From contig NZ_KI421504.1 of assembly GCF_000473165.1 (NCBI RefSeq), positions 1,687,437 through 1,751,436 on the forward strand: DNA of 64,000 bases, read 5' to 3'. Position numbers and translations under genes: made by a program. Positions within the stretch are counted from its first letter, which is position 1, and each line of letters opens with the position of its first letter. A model generated the notes under the pieces. It made no database searches. It worked only from the letters and a program-made list of their open reading frames with translations, and was not told where the DNA came from. Origin of the DNA: Leisingera aquimarina DSM 24565 (lineage in GTDB: Bacteria; Pseudomonadota; Alphaproteobacteria; Rhodobacterales; Rhodobacteraceae). Positions 1 to 8,361 of the stretch are shown here, piece by piece.

Positions 1-248
1 CCCGCCCCGAGGTTGAGCTGGTTGTGACCGCCGGTGATATCCCCGAGAAGCTGGTTGTCGATCTGGCAGGCCTGAACATCGGCGACGTTGTCACCATCTC
101 GTCGATCGACCTGCCGGCCGGCGCCAAGCCGACCATCGACCGCGACTTTGTGATCGCCAACATCGCATCCCCGGGCGGCCTGACCGCGTCGGATGACGAA
201 GACGGCGAAGGCGAAGAAGGCGAAGCGCTGGAAGCTGCAGAAGAATAA
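1..248 (+). CDS. rplY: 50S ribosomal protein L25/Ctc, C-terminal part
   Basis: Open reading frame running in from the left edge (frame beginning at base 3) to a TAA at 246-248, about 81 residues visible. The segment reading [20 protein letters not shown], then an LPAG-type turn and a very acidic tail ([11 protein letters not shown]), is typical of the C-terminal TL5/Ctc domain of bacterial L25, which binds 5S rRNA in the large subunit. Pth lies about 1.5 kb downstream; rplY-pth proximity is a common bacterial arrangement and supports the call. The N-terminal 5S-binding domain lies outside the window. A hairpin terminator follows. Confidence 0.85.
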   Translation, partial: RPEVELVVTAGDIPEKLVVDLAGLNIGDVVTISSIDLPAGAKPTIDRDFVIANIASPGGLTASDDEDGEGEEGEALEAAEE

Positions 249-275
249 GATCTGTTCCCAAGCGGAACGGCTGGC

Positions 276-304
276 GGGCTCCCATCGGGGGCCCGTTTTC
301 TTTT
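276..304 (+). terminator. Rho-independent terminator after rplY
   Basis: GGGCTCCC (276-283) pairs with GGGGGCCC (287-294) with one T-G wobble and a short loop, followed by GTTTTCTTTT. It lies 28 bases after the rplY stop and before the next gene on the same strand. Confidence 0.75.
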
Positions 305-386
305 GTACGGTGCGCTTGGCAGCAAGTGATTGACTTTTCCCTGCACCGCTGCCCCTTTTCCGACCGAGGACAGGGGAGAGACGGGT

Positions 387-1628
387 ATGGCGGATTTTGA
401 CATTGCCGTTGCGGGCGCTGGCGCGGTGGGGATGAGCTGCGCGCTGTGGGCGCAGATGCGCGGGCATAAGGTGCTGCTGTTGGACCCGGAACCGCCGGGA
501 TCCGGCACCAGTTACGGAAATGCCTGCACCCTGGCGACCTATGCCTGCCTGCCGGTGAATGATCCGTCGGTGCTGACCTCTTTGCCCAGCCTGATGTTCT
601 CCAAGGACAGCCCGTTGTCGCTTTCTTATGCCCATGCCCTGCGCAATCCGCGCTGGATGCTGTCCTTTCTGGCAAATTGCCGCGCCGCGCCCTCACGCCG
701 GATTGCGGGCCATCTGGCGAATCTGCTGTCCCATGCCGATGCGGGGATCAACCCGCTGATCGAGGCCGCGGGCGCCCAGGATCTGGTGGTCGAGCGCGGC
801 CAGCTTTCGGTCTGGTCAACTGTGAAGGCGGCCGAGGCGGCGACGGCAGGGCTTGAGCGCCGACGGGTGCTGGGCGTGCCCTGGCGCGAGGTCGGCCCGG
901 ATGAGGCGCAGGAGATGGAGCCGGGCCTGCAGTTGCCGGTCAAACGCGCTGTGCATTTTCATGCGGCGCGCAGCCTGCGCGACCCTCTGGAACTGATCAC
1001 CCGGATGCACCGGGCTTTTTCCAGGCTGGGCGGGACAACACTGACTTCGGCGGTTGAAGCGGTGAAGGCTTCAGGCTCGGGCGTGGAATTACAGGCGGAG
1101 GGCCAGAGAGTCACTGCGGGCCATGCGGTGATTGCCAGCGGCGCATTCTCGAAACGGATCAAGGGGGCAGGGGCGGACAAGCTGCCGCTGGGCACCGAGC
1201 GCGGCTATCATGTGATGTATCAAAGTGAGGCGCACCGGGTGACCCGACCCGTCGGCTGGGGTGAGGCCGGGTTTTATGCGGTGCCGCATGCACAGGGGCT
1301 GCGGCTGACCGGCACGGTGGAGATCGCCGCGCTGGCTGCGCCTATGAACACGCGCAGGCTGGACTACATCGCCCGCAAGGGGACAGAGATGCTGGGGGAG
1401 CTGCCCGCGCCCAGCAGCGAATGGTTGGGCTACCGCCCCACGATGCCCGACTCGCTGCCGGTCATCGGGCGCGGCCCGCAGTCGGAGCGGGTGCTTTACG
1501 CTTTTGGCCACCAGCACATCGGGCTGACCCTGGGCGGCATCACCGGGCGGCTGATCGCGGATCTGGCGGAAGGCCGTCAGCCCAATATTGATCTGGCGCC
1601 ATATGCTGCGGGCCGGCGCTTTGCCTGA
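387..1628 (+). CDS. FAD-dependent amino-acid oxidoreductase (DadA/DAO family)
   Basis: A 413-residue flavoprotein. The N-terminus has a dinucleotide-binding fold (IAVAGAGAVGMSCALWA, about residues 5-21) followed by an acidic LLLDPEPPG end of strand 2, as in glycine/D-amino-acid oxidases. The C-terminal part has the family-typical GYRPTMPDSLPVIG stretch and a GHQHIGLTLGG flavin-contact segment. The family oxidises D- or N-substituted amino acids to the imino acid, passing electrons to a quinone or oxygen; the substrate cannot be read from sequence. I chose ATG 387 because AGGGGAGAG lies just upstream and the fold starts immediately after; an in-frame upstream start at 330 would add 19 residues without homology. 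Confidence 0.8.
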   Translation: MADFDIAVAGAGAVGMSCALWAQMRGHKVLLLDPEPPGSGTSYGNACTLATYACLPVNDPSVLTSLPSLMFSKDSPLSLSYAHALRNPRWMLSFLANCRAAPSRRIAGHLANLLSHADAGINPLIEAAGAQDLVVERGQLSVWSTVKAAEAATAGLERRRVLGVPWREVGPDEAQEMEPGLQLPVKRAVHFHAARSLRDPLELITRMHRAFSRLGGTTLTSAVEAVKASGSGVELQAEGQRVTAGHAVIASGAFSKRIKGAGADKLPLGTERGYHVMYQSEAHRVTRPVGWGEAGFYAVPHAQGLRLTGTVEIAALAAPMNTRRLDYIARKGTEMLGELPAPSSEWLGYRPTMPDSLPVIGRGPQSERVLYAFGHQHIGLTLGGITGRLIADLAEGRQPNIDLAPYAAGRRFA

Positions 1629-1704
1629 CGCGGGAGGCCACTGGATTCCGGGCGCCAGATAGGGCATCACTCGGGTCTACTGAAACGCAGATCGGGCAGA
1701 ACCC

Positions 1705-2382
1705 ATGAAACTCTTTGTCGGCCTTGGCAATCCCGGCCCGAAATACGAGCGCAACCGCCACAACATCGGCTTTATGGCGCTGGACCGCATTGCCCGCGAT
1801 CACGGATTCAGCCCCTGGAAGGCCAAGTTCCAGGCGATGATCTGCGAGGGCAATCTGGGCGGTGAAAAGGTGCTGCTGCTGAAGCCGCAGACCTTCATGA
1901 ATCTCTCCGGCCAATCGGTGGGCGAGGCGATGCGGTTTTACAAGCTGACGCCGGACGATGTGGTGGTGCTGCATGATGAGCTGGACCTGGCACCGGGCAA
2001 GGCGCGCATCAAGCAAGGCGGCGGCCATGCCGGCCACAATGGCTTGCGCTCTATCCATTCGCATATCGGCGCTGATTATGCCCGGGTGCGGCTGGGGATC
2101 GGCCATCCGGGTCACAAGGATGCGGTTGCGGGGTACGTGCTGCGTGACTTCCCCAAAGCGGATGAAGACTGGCTGGACGATCTGATGCGCGGCATTTCCG
2201 ACGGCGCGGCGGAGCTGGCGCGCGGCGATGGCGGCAAGTTCATGAATGCGGTGGCCCTGCGGGTGGCGCCGCCGCGCAGTTCCGGCACCAAGCCCAAGGC
2301 GGACGCGAATAAGCCCGCCCAGGAAGAGCCGGCGCCCGACACCCGCTCAGCGATGGAAAAACTGATGGACAAATTCAAATAG
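1705..2382 (+). CDS. pth: peptidyl-tRNA hydrolase
   Basis: A 225-residue protein starting MKLFVGLGNPGPKYERNRHN, the hallmark N-terminus of bacterial Pth; the His in NRHN is the catalytic base. KPQTFMNLSGQSV and the DELDL and GGHAGHNGLRS segments are also conserved. It hydrolyses peptidyl-tRNA released from stalled ribosomes. The C-terminal 40 residues (Pro/Lys/Glu rich, ending MEKLMDKFK) extend past the usual domain, as is common in alphaproteobacteria. The next gene begins 16 bases downstream, suggesting co-transcription. Confidence 0.97.
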   Translation: MKLFVGLGNPGPKYERNRHNIGFMALDRIARDHGFSPWKAKFQAMICEGNLGGEKVLLLKPQTFMNLSGQSVGEAMRFYKLTPDDVVVLHDELDLAPGKARIKQGGGHAGHNGLRSIHSHIGADYARVRLGIGHPGHKDAVAGYVLRDFPKADEDWLDDLMRGISDGAAELARGDGGKFMNAVALRVAPPRSSGTKPKADANKPAQEEPAPDTRSAMEKLMDKFK

Positions 2383-2398
2383 GCCGGGAGACAGGCAG

Positions 2399-3319
2399 AT
2401 GGTGAAACTGATTATCGACACCGATCCGGGCATTGATGATGCCATGGCGATTTTCTATGCCGCGGCGGCGCCGGATATTGATCTGCTGGGTCTGACAACG
2501 ATTTTCGGCAATGTGACCACCGCCACCGCCACCCGCAATGCGCTGCGGCTGCTGGAGGCTGCCGGGCTGGATCTGCCCGTGGCGGCGGGCGCCACCGCGC
2601 CGCTGGTGCTGCCGCCGTTCAAACCTTCGGCTTATGTGCATGGCGAGGAGGGGTTTGGCGATATCCCCGCCGCTGAGCCCAAGGGCAAACCGCTGAACGA
2701 GGAGGCCGCAGATTTCCTGTGCCGCATGGCACGGGAGCACAAGGGCGAGCTGGTGGTCTGCCCGATCGGGCCGCTGACCAACATTGCGCTGGCGATGCAG
2801 CGTGATCCGGAGTTCATCCGCAATGTGAAATCCATCGTGGTGATGGGCGGCTCGCTGGAGGAGGGCGGCAATATCACGCCGCACGCCGAGGCCAATATCT
2901 ACCACGACCCGCACGCCGCGGATGTGGTCTGCAAGAGTGGCAGCAAGGTGGTGTTTGTCGGGCTGGATGTCACTCACCGGATCCTGTGCCGACCGGAGGA
3001 TTTTGCTGCCATCGCTGCACAGTCGCCGGACCTGGGCGGCATGCTGCAGGAAATGTCGCATTTCTATATCAAGTTCTACAGAGAGGTTGCCGGCCTCAAC
3101 GGTTGCTCGCTGCACGACCCGGCGGCGGTGATTGCCTGTACCCATCCGGGCCTGTTCGGAATGCGCGGCGTGCCGCTTGAGGTGTCCTGCGGGGGCGAAA
3201 CCTCCGGAGCGACCCTGGCTGCACCGGACAGCGCACGGGCGCCGATCAAGGTCTGCATGACGGTAGAGGCGGACGCGGTGAAATCGCTGTTTTTGCGGCG
3301 CTTGGCGCTGTTGCCTTAA
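2399..3319 (+). CDS. inosine-uridine preferring nucleoside hydrolase
   Basis: A 306-residue member of the nucleoside hydrolase family. The calcium-binding motif IDTDPGIDDAMA lies near the N-terminus (residues 5-16), with the conserved GPLTNIALA and VMGGS segments mid-protein and NIYHDP(H)AADVV after them. The family cleaves the N-glycosidic bond of ribonucleosides to base and ribose (salvage); base preference cannot be read here. Start ATG 2400/2399 region is preceded by GGGAGACAGGC. Last intact gene before a stretch of mobile-element debris. Confidence 0.92.
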   Translation: MVKLIIDTDPGIDDAMAIFYAAAAPDIDLLGLTTIFGNVTTATATRNALRLLEAAGLDLPVAAGATAPLVLPPFKPSAYVHGEEGFGDIPAAEPKGKPLNEEAADFLCRMAREHKGELVVCPIGPLTNIALAMQRDPEFIRNVKSIVVMGGSLEEGGNITPHAEANIYHDPHAADVVCKSGSKVVFVGLDVTHRILCRPEDFAAIAAQSPDLGGMLQEMSHFYIKFYREVAGLNGCSLHDPAAVIACTHPGLFGMRGVPLEVSCGGETSGATLAAPDSARAPIKVCMTVEADAVKSLFLRRLALLP

Positions 3320-3496
3320 CGCCAGGCGCGGCATTGCGGTCCTTGCCCCAGGGGGCGTTTCCCTTTGCGAAAACTGTCGATATCAGCTTGATGGTTTGAT
3401 CACGGGCAACCGGACAACAGGATGCGCTGCTCCGCGGTCTGCGGGGCGGGCATTGACTCCATATGCAAGCCGCCGCTGCAGCTTTGACGGGCAGGA

Positions 3497-3744
3497 TCAG
3501 GGCAACCCCGCGTCTTTGTCCCAAGGCGGCAGGCTGTCGCCCATGTGCTCTGCAATAAAGCCGATGAGGGCGCGCACCTTGGTCGGCAGGTGGCGCCTGT
3601 CTAAATAGATTGCGAGCAGCGCCTGGGCTGGTATGCCGCAGGCGAACCAGTTTTCCGGATGCGATTTCGTGACCTGCCAGAAACGATGGCTGCCGCCCGA
3701 TGCCTAGCCCGCCAAGAATGGCGTCTTTCAGGGCTTTCCCGTTG
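3497..3744 (-). pseudogene. LysR-family regulator, C-terminal fragment with frameshift
   Basis: On the minus strand two frames together read like the end of a LysR substrate-binding domain: KDAILGGLGIGRQPSFLAGH then, after a frame change near 3630, a segment containing LLAIYLDRRHLPTKVRALIG and finishing FIAEHMGDSLPPW...stop at 3497. The last helix (RRHLPxKVRAxIxF) is very characteristic of LysR C-termini. The HTH and most of the effector domain are missing; upstream the sequence switches directly into an integrase remnant. Non-functional relic. Confidence 0.6.
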
Positions 3745-4083
3745 TTCCTCCGGTATCCAATCTCGGAACGTGCTGCGGAGCCTATGCCCAAACCTGGGAT
3801 TGAGTCCGTGCTTTGCAAGGCGCCGGTATTCCAAAGCCCGTTCGCGAGCTACATTCAACGTAATCACGTCGACGCCACCGAGGCCGAAGTCGGTGCGCAC
3901 CGGGCCGCCATTGCTGTACCGGTGCCCTTTGACGGTGACACGAACAATCCAGCGTCGCGCGCTTGATGGGTCAACAACCAGATATAGCCCGTTACCATCA
4001 CCGTGACGCCCAAGGCCAAGTGTTCGGACTAAGTTCTTGGAGAGCTTTCCAGAGATATACGCGATCAAAAGTACACATTCCAT
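3745..4083 (-). pseudogene. P4-type integrase remnant with internal deletion
   Basis: Minus-strand reading begins near MECVLLIAYISGKLSKNL and continues GLGRHGDGNGLYLVVDPS and RRWIVRVTVKG, the DUF4102-like N-terminal arm of P4-type tyrosine recombinases. After about 95 residues it jumps to HRLRSTFRDWIPEE, which is the C-terminal catalytic HxxR segment (usually HGFRSTFRDW). The whole middle of the gene, about 200 residues, is therefore deleted, and the frame then runs into LysR sequence. An old island at this locus probably left it behind. Confidence 0.65.
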
Positions 4084-4696
4084 ACCACGAAATGAACAGA
4101 AATCGATCAAATCGAAGAAAAACGAATAAAGGCAACGAACGCAAATCACTGCGCTTGTTCACCGACTTACAGTGTAAGTCGCCGCCCCTTGCATATCAAT
4201 GAAATTGGTAGGTGGCGGAGGGGATGGGCCTGATATCCAACCGTTTTCACCTGTAAGCCATTGTATTCTTTCACCGCGGCCTAACCAAGTCACCTCAATG
4301 ACCGAGGTGACCGCTAGTTTCGAGACACCGAGGCCGCGGCGGCTTCGCCGACCACTGGGCTGGCCGGTTCTGGGTCGCCGTAGCGCAAGCCCACACTGAA
4401 ATAGCACTGCATACCGCGTGTGTGGATGCCCCCTGTTTGGCAAGCGTAGCCTTCAGTTTGTCGGCAGGGTCTTCGACCGGACGTGTGTCAGGCCTCTGAG
4501 CGTGGCCTTTGATGACGCCACGGGCCGGTATGCTGTTCGGAAGGCTGGGTTCACATCGGTTCAGAGAGCTGTAAGCGCTCGAGCGCCGGGTCTGAATCTT
4601 CCTGCATTGAACTTCGAAGTCCGTGTCGCCTACTCCTCGTCGATCGCTTACCCCGGCCTTGCGGCCATGCCGTGCCTTCGCCCTTCCAGGCTCAGA
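4084..4696. other. non-coding gap between integrase and IS110 remnants
   Basis: About 610 bases. Open frames occur on both strands but none has a recognisable motif or good ribosome-binding site. The part next to 4697 is probably the 3' non-coding end of the IS110 element. I see no gene here. Confidence 0.5.
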
Positions 4697-5712
4697 TCAC
4701 GCCATCCTGTAGTTCTCTTGTTTCGTCGTCATTACCCAGATCATCCGGGCCATCTTGTTCGCAAGTGCAACGGCCGTGGCCATCTTCGGCTTTCGCAACA
4801 CGAGAGCGGCCAGCCAGCGGTTCGCGCTGCCACCCTTACGAACAACCCAGCGGATCACGCTCATTGCACCCACAACAAGCAGTCTGCGGATGTCTGTTTG
4901 CCCCATCTTGCTGACTGAGCCCAACCTGATCTTGCCGCCAATGGACCTCTGCCGGGGGACCAAGCCAATCCAGGCGGCAAAGTTGCGCCTGCTATCGAAT
5001 GTATCGAGATCAGGTGCGAACGCCGCAACGACACCGGCGGAAACAGGGCTGATCCCGGGAATGGTGCAGAGCCGACGCAGCTGCGCATCTGTCTTCGATG
5101 CCGCCTCGAGTTGGTCTGCCGGCCGTTCGATCGCCTCTGTCAGTCGCGCGATCTGCTCGATGTAAATTGTGCCCATCTCCCCAACCGGAGTGGGCAGGTC
5201 ACTGGTCTGATCTTCCAGCGCGTTCTCCAAGACCTTCAGGCTCGCCGGGCCCTTCGGCGCTACCAGTCCGAATTCGGCAAGATGCCCCGTAGCGCGTTGA
5301 TGAGTTGCGTGCGCTGCCGGACCAGGCGTTGATGTGTCCGAAAGGCTACTGCGCGGCCCTGCGTCTCGGCACTCTTCACCGCTACGAACCGCATGGTCGG
5401 GCGCGAGGCGGCCTCAGCGATGGCTTCAGCATCTGCCTTATCGTTTTTTTGGCGCTTCACGAACGGTTTCACATACGCCGCCGGCACCAGACGCACCTCG
5501 TGACCGTGCGACTGCGCGACCCGGCCCCAGTGGTGCGATGTGGCGCAGGCCTCCATCGCCACCAAGCAGGGCGGCTGTTCGGCGAGTAGCGCTGCAAAGC
5601 GGGTCCTCGATAGCACACGATTGAATAGAACGGCCCCATCCAGTCCGATTGCGCAGACTTGGAAACTGCCCTTCGCCAAGTCGATCGCCAGCATACTGAT
5701 CATTGTCGTCAT
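4697..5712 (-). pseudogene. IS110-family transposase, single-base frameshift
   Basis: The N-terminal part (5712 to about 5288) starts MTTMISMLAIDLAKGSFQVC and contains the DEDD RuvC-like half of IS110 recombinases (MLAIDLAK, VAMEACATSHHW, KNDKADAEAI). The C-terminal part in another frame (to 4697) has the transposase_20 region (TIPGISPVSAGVVAAF) and the conserved PRQRSIGGKIRLG segment carrying the candidate catalytic serine. Restoring one base at the C-run 5285-5288 (plus-strand GATGCCCC) joins the frames through LRG-HLAEFGLVAPKGP. One-base deletion, so probably inactive in this copy unless made by frameshifting. IS110 elements carry no long inverted repeats, so ends are not placed. Confidence 0.85.
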
Positions 5713-6018
5713 CGATGTGCCCTCCGTTCGGTTCCGATGGAACCATCATGGCATAAGAGACGCCGCTGAGTGGGGGCATCCACCGCATCAGTTCAATCAA
5801 CTTTGATTTTGGATTACTTCGCGACGGGGGCGAAGGTTATGTTCGAGGGAAGGGCGGTGAACAAATGCGGAACTTGGTTGCACGGATTTTGCACGCGAAT
5901 CACGTGCAGTTCTGCAAAAGTTCCGGGAAACAGGCCGAAAATCCATATTTTGTAGGGGCTGGAAGAAAACTGAAAAAACGCCTTGTTTCTCTGGGTTGCG
6001 GAACATATACGGGTCAGC
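5713..6018. other. spacer between IS110 gene and tRNA-Ser
   Basis: About 300 bases without a supported gene. The side next to 5712 should hold the IS110 5' non-coding end (in the IS110 group this is where a bridge RNA can be encoded; I did not identify one). The side next to 6019 presumably holds the tRNA promoter. Confidence 0.4.
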
Positions 6019-6108
6019 GGAGACGTGGCCGAGTGGTCGAAGGCGCTCCCCTGCTAAGGGAGTAGGCCCGGAAGGGTCTCGAGGGTTCGAATCCCTTCGT
6101 CTCCGCCA
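6019..6108 (+). tRNA. tRNA-Ser(GCT)
   Basis: Acceptor GGAGACG pairs with CGTCTCC, followed by discriminator G and an encoded CCA. The anticodon arm CTCCC-CTGCTAA-GGGAG gives anticodon GCT. A long variable arm (GCCCGGAAGGGTCTC region) and the GGTTCGAATC T-loop fit a class II serine tRNA. Its 3' 54 bases are the attachment site of the adjacent island, and after integration the tRNA remains intact because the core repeat restores the sequence. Confidence 0.97.
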
Positions 6109-6110
6109 TT
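6055..6110 (+). repeat. island attachment repeat, left (attL)
   Basis: 56 bases, from TAAGGG in the anticodon stem to two bases past the CCA, identical to 12837-12892. It covers the tRNA-Ser variable arm, T arm and acceptor 3' strand. Confidence 0.95.
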
Positions 6111-6149
6111 ACCGGCTTATCGTTTGAATTCAATGACTTAACTCAGTCA

Positions 6150-6184
6150 TACCACACACGCTTACCACACACGTTACCCACACG
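6150..6184 (+). repeat. integrase arm-type direct repeats, left end
   Basis: Two copies of TACCACACACG (6150-6160 and 6163-6173) followed by a near copy TTACCCACACG (6174-6184). A nearly identical pair lies at the other end of the island next to the integrase. Spacing and position 40 bases inside the core repeat fit arm sites for a lambda-type integrase; function is inferred. Confidence 0.7.
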
Positions 6185-6207
6185 TGCTTTAGTGATGCCA
6201 AATAGAC

Positions 6208-6441
6208 TTACTTCTGGCCCGATGAACCGGTGCCCCACTGTTGCAGGGGCAGAGTAACGGTGCTGATTCCTAAAAGCTCACTGACGGTGAATGGCTCTTC
6301 CCACGGTACATCCATGATGACGGCTGTAGGGCAACACATGCTTTCAGGCTTTTGGTAGACATGGTTGATCGGCAGGCCACTGGAAGCTTTGTATATAGCC
6401 AGAGCCTCCTCTTGAGTGGTAGCCCCATTTACTGGCTCCAT
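6208..6441 (-). CDS. 77-aa island protein of unknown function
   Basis: I do not recognise this protein. It reads MEPVNGATTQEEALAIYKAS at the start and ends VTLPLQQWGTGSSGQK. The ATG at 6441 is preceded on the minus strand by ACAGGAGGGTC, a near-perfect ribosome-binding site six bases away, which is why I prefer it to an upstream start at 6573. No membrane segment or signal peptide; a PWEEPFTVSELLG segment may form a small helix-turn region. It is divergent from the HNH gene with only about 90 bases between starts, so the two may share a control region. Confidence 0.55.
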   Translation of the reverse strand: MEPVNGATTQEEALAIYKASSGLPINHVYQKPESMCCPTAVIMDVPWEEPFTVSELLGISTVTLPLQQWGTGSSGQK

Positions 6442-6528
6442 GACCCTCCTGTTTTCTTGCTTCTGCCTTCCATGTACGCATAGTTGCAGGAGAGAGCGGT
6501 TTGGTAATTTTTCTATTAAGGATTGTAC

Positions 6529-7491
6529 ATGCCAGAGATCTTGGACACCATCGAAGGCCTTTCTAACGTTCACGTTGCGGCTTTGCGGTGGTTTGAAGAA
6601 AGGCGGGGTGAGAGAGTATCTTGGGCGGAGATGAAGGAGCTCGCTGACGAGAAGGATATGCGACTAAGCACAGCGGCAAAGGGTATCTATAAACCTTCGT
6701 ATTCAGATTATGCCCTAAGCGTAAGAACGGTTCAGGACGGTCCATATCCCGACAGAGAAGTGCAGTATCGACCTGATGGGAGTTGGGTTTGCCAGTACTT
6801 TCAAGAAAACCCAGATCCGTCTCTTAGGGACAATTACTACACCAACAAGGGGTTGATGCTTTGCATGGAGCACGAAGTTCCGGTTGGGTTTCTGATAAAA
6901 AGGAAAAGCAAGCCTGGTGTGGAATATGATGTGTTGGGTCTTGGGTTCGTCACATCTTGGGATGAAGGGTACTTTACTATCGAGGGCCTCTCCAAAAACG
7001 GAGAATATAAGGCCGACAGACCTGAAAAAGATGCGGCCAAGTGCAGATCTAGCCTCCTTAGCGACCCTGATCTTGAAGAGATCATAGATGCCACCGAAGA
7101 CCGAAGAGAATTTCAGTTTAGGTCCGTTGCAACACGTAGGGGCCAAGCAGGTTTCCGAAATGGCCTTCTGACTACCTACGACTCAAAGTGCTGCTTGTCA
7201 GGTTGTGATGTGCCGGCAGCGCTGGAGGCAGCTCATATTGCACCCTACATGGGGGATCATTCAAACAAGCTTTCTAACGGTCTCCTACTACGGTCTGATC
7301 TGCATACCCTCTTCGATCTTGGCCTTCTCTCCTTTGATGAGAATTACTGTGCGCTCTTGTCCCCGGAGCTGCTGGCGTCCCATCAATACGCTGAGCTCAA
7401 GGGGCGCAGGATCAACTTGCCAAGGTCAACGGGTGATCAACCTGATTCCGCTGCTTTGCTAGACCACAGGAGTTGGGCTGGCTTTGCCTAA
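6529..7491 (+). CDS. HNH endonuclease with unknown N-terminal domain
   Basis: A 320-residue protein. The C-terminal third carries an HNH_2-type nuclease: CCLSGCDVPAALEAAHIAPY followed by N-KLSNGLLLRSDLHTLFDLG (about residues 224-268), with the AAHI histidine, the asparagine and the DLH histidine in place. The N-terminal 200 residues are not familiar; they include a mixed strand-rich stretch (EYDVLGLGFVTSW) that could be a DNA- or modification-recognition domain, as in HNH-type modification-dependent restriction enzymes. ATG 6529 is preceded by AAGGA; a TTG two codons upstream is less likely. AT-rich relative to core genes. A defence role is inference from architecture and island location. Confidence 0.8.
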   Translation: MPEILDTIEGLSNVHVAALRWFEERRGERVSWAEMKELADEKDMRLSTAAKGIYKPSYSDYALSVRTVQDGPYPDREVQYRPDGSWVCQYFQENPDPSLRDNYYTNKGLMLCMEHEVPVGFLIKRKSKPGVEYDVLGLGFVTSWDEGYFTIEGLSKNGEYKADRPEKDAAKCRSSLLSDPDLEEIIDATEDRREFQFRSVATRRGQAGFRNGLLTTYDSKCCLSGCDVPAALEAAHIAPYMGDHSNKLSNGLLLRSDLHTLFDLGLLSFDENYCALLSPELLASHQYAELKGRRINLPRSTGDQPDSAALLDHRSWAGFA

Positions 7492-7599
7492 CTTTTTTCT
7501 TGTCTTGGCTTCTGAGGCGGAAAACAGGCTAGGCCAATTCGTTCCTGAGTTTTCTGGAGGGTCCCACGCCTGTGAGAGGCCCTCCGGTTGACTGCACTA

Positions 7600-8148
7600 T
7601 CAGGCTTCTTCGTTCAGAATCCGATGTACGGACATGCGGCTTATACCCAGTGCATCTGCAATCTTGTAAGTGGACAGGCCTTCCTGCTTCAGGTCTTTCA
7701 CCTTCTGCCGATCTATCCGTTTCTTGCCACCCTTGTAGACGCCTTTGGCTTTGGCCTTAGCTATTCCTTCAGCCTGTCTCTTACGGATGATGTTCCGTTC
7801 AAACTCTGCAAACGCACCCATCATCTGAAACTGGAGTTTGGCAAAGGCGTCATCCGAGTCTGCTGAGAACGTCAGCCCCTCCGACTTGAACGAGATAGCC
7901 ACCCCCTTGTTGTTCAGGGTTTCGATTATGGATTGGAGGTCTCTAAGGTCACGGGCTAGGCGGTCGATAGAATGGACAACTACAGAGTCACCCTCTCTGG
8001 CGTAGTTGATCATCTCCTGAAGCGCTGGGCGGCCTGCTGCTGACTTGCCCGACAGTTTCTCTTCGAAAGTCTTGTCAACCTGACCTAGATCCTGCCGATC
8101 AAGATTCTGGTCAATGGTGCTCACACGTCTGTAGCCCAGCGTCGCCAT
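7600..8148 (-). CDS. serine recombinase (resolvase/invertase family)
   Basis: A 182-residue protein with the complete layout of small serine recombinases. The catalytic serine is in GYRRVST (Ser10), followed by HSIDRLARDLRDL with the two conserved arginines, the long E helix around FQMMGAFAEFERNIIRKRQ, and a C-terminal helix-turn-helix (GLSTYKIADALGISRMSVHRIL). It resolves or inverts DNA between short palindromic sites. I start at ATG 8148 (MATLGYRRVS), as in most family members; an in-frame ATG seven codons upstream is possible. Palindromic GTTAC/GTAAC motifs lie upstream. Confidence 0.93.
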   Translation of the reverse strand: MATLGYRRVSTIDQNLDRQDLGQVDKTFEEKLSGKSAAGRPALQEMINYAREGDSVVVHSIDRLARDLRDLQSIIETLNNKGVAISFKSEGLTFSADSDDAFAKLQFQMMGAFAEFERNIIRKRQAEGIAKAKAKGVYKGGKKRIDRQKVKDLKQEGLSTYKIADALGISRMSVHRILNEEA

Positions 8149-8221
8149 GGTAACCTCATTTGATAACATATGACTCTAGATTAAAGTGATTCCAGTCACA
8201 TATGGAAGTAAAATAATCTTA

Positions 8222-8244
8222 ATGTTACCATCTGGCAGTAACAT
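8222..8244. promoter_or_regulatory. inverted repeat upstream of serine recombinase
   Basis: ATGTTAC (8222-8228) and GTAACAT (8238-8244) form a perfect 7-bp inverted repeat with a 9-base spacer. GGTAAC and GATAAC copies overlap the recombinase start near 8144-8165. Candidate crossover site or operator for the recombinase; inference. Confidence 0.45.
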
Positions 8245-8361
8245 GCGACCAGCAACATCAGGCTGTACCTAGTTGGTAGACTTGCCGCCCAAAAATGCGG
8301 AGGTCTTGTTTCGCTTCGGAAGTATAGCTAGAGATAACTTAATAAAATCAAGGGTAGATCA

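Noticed and set aside
4418..4918. plus-strand frame crossing the IS110 end
   Set aside because: Overlaps the transposase C-terminus antisense; no recognised motif.
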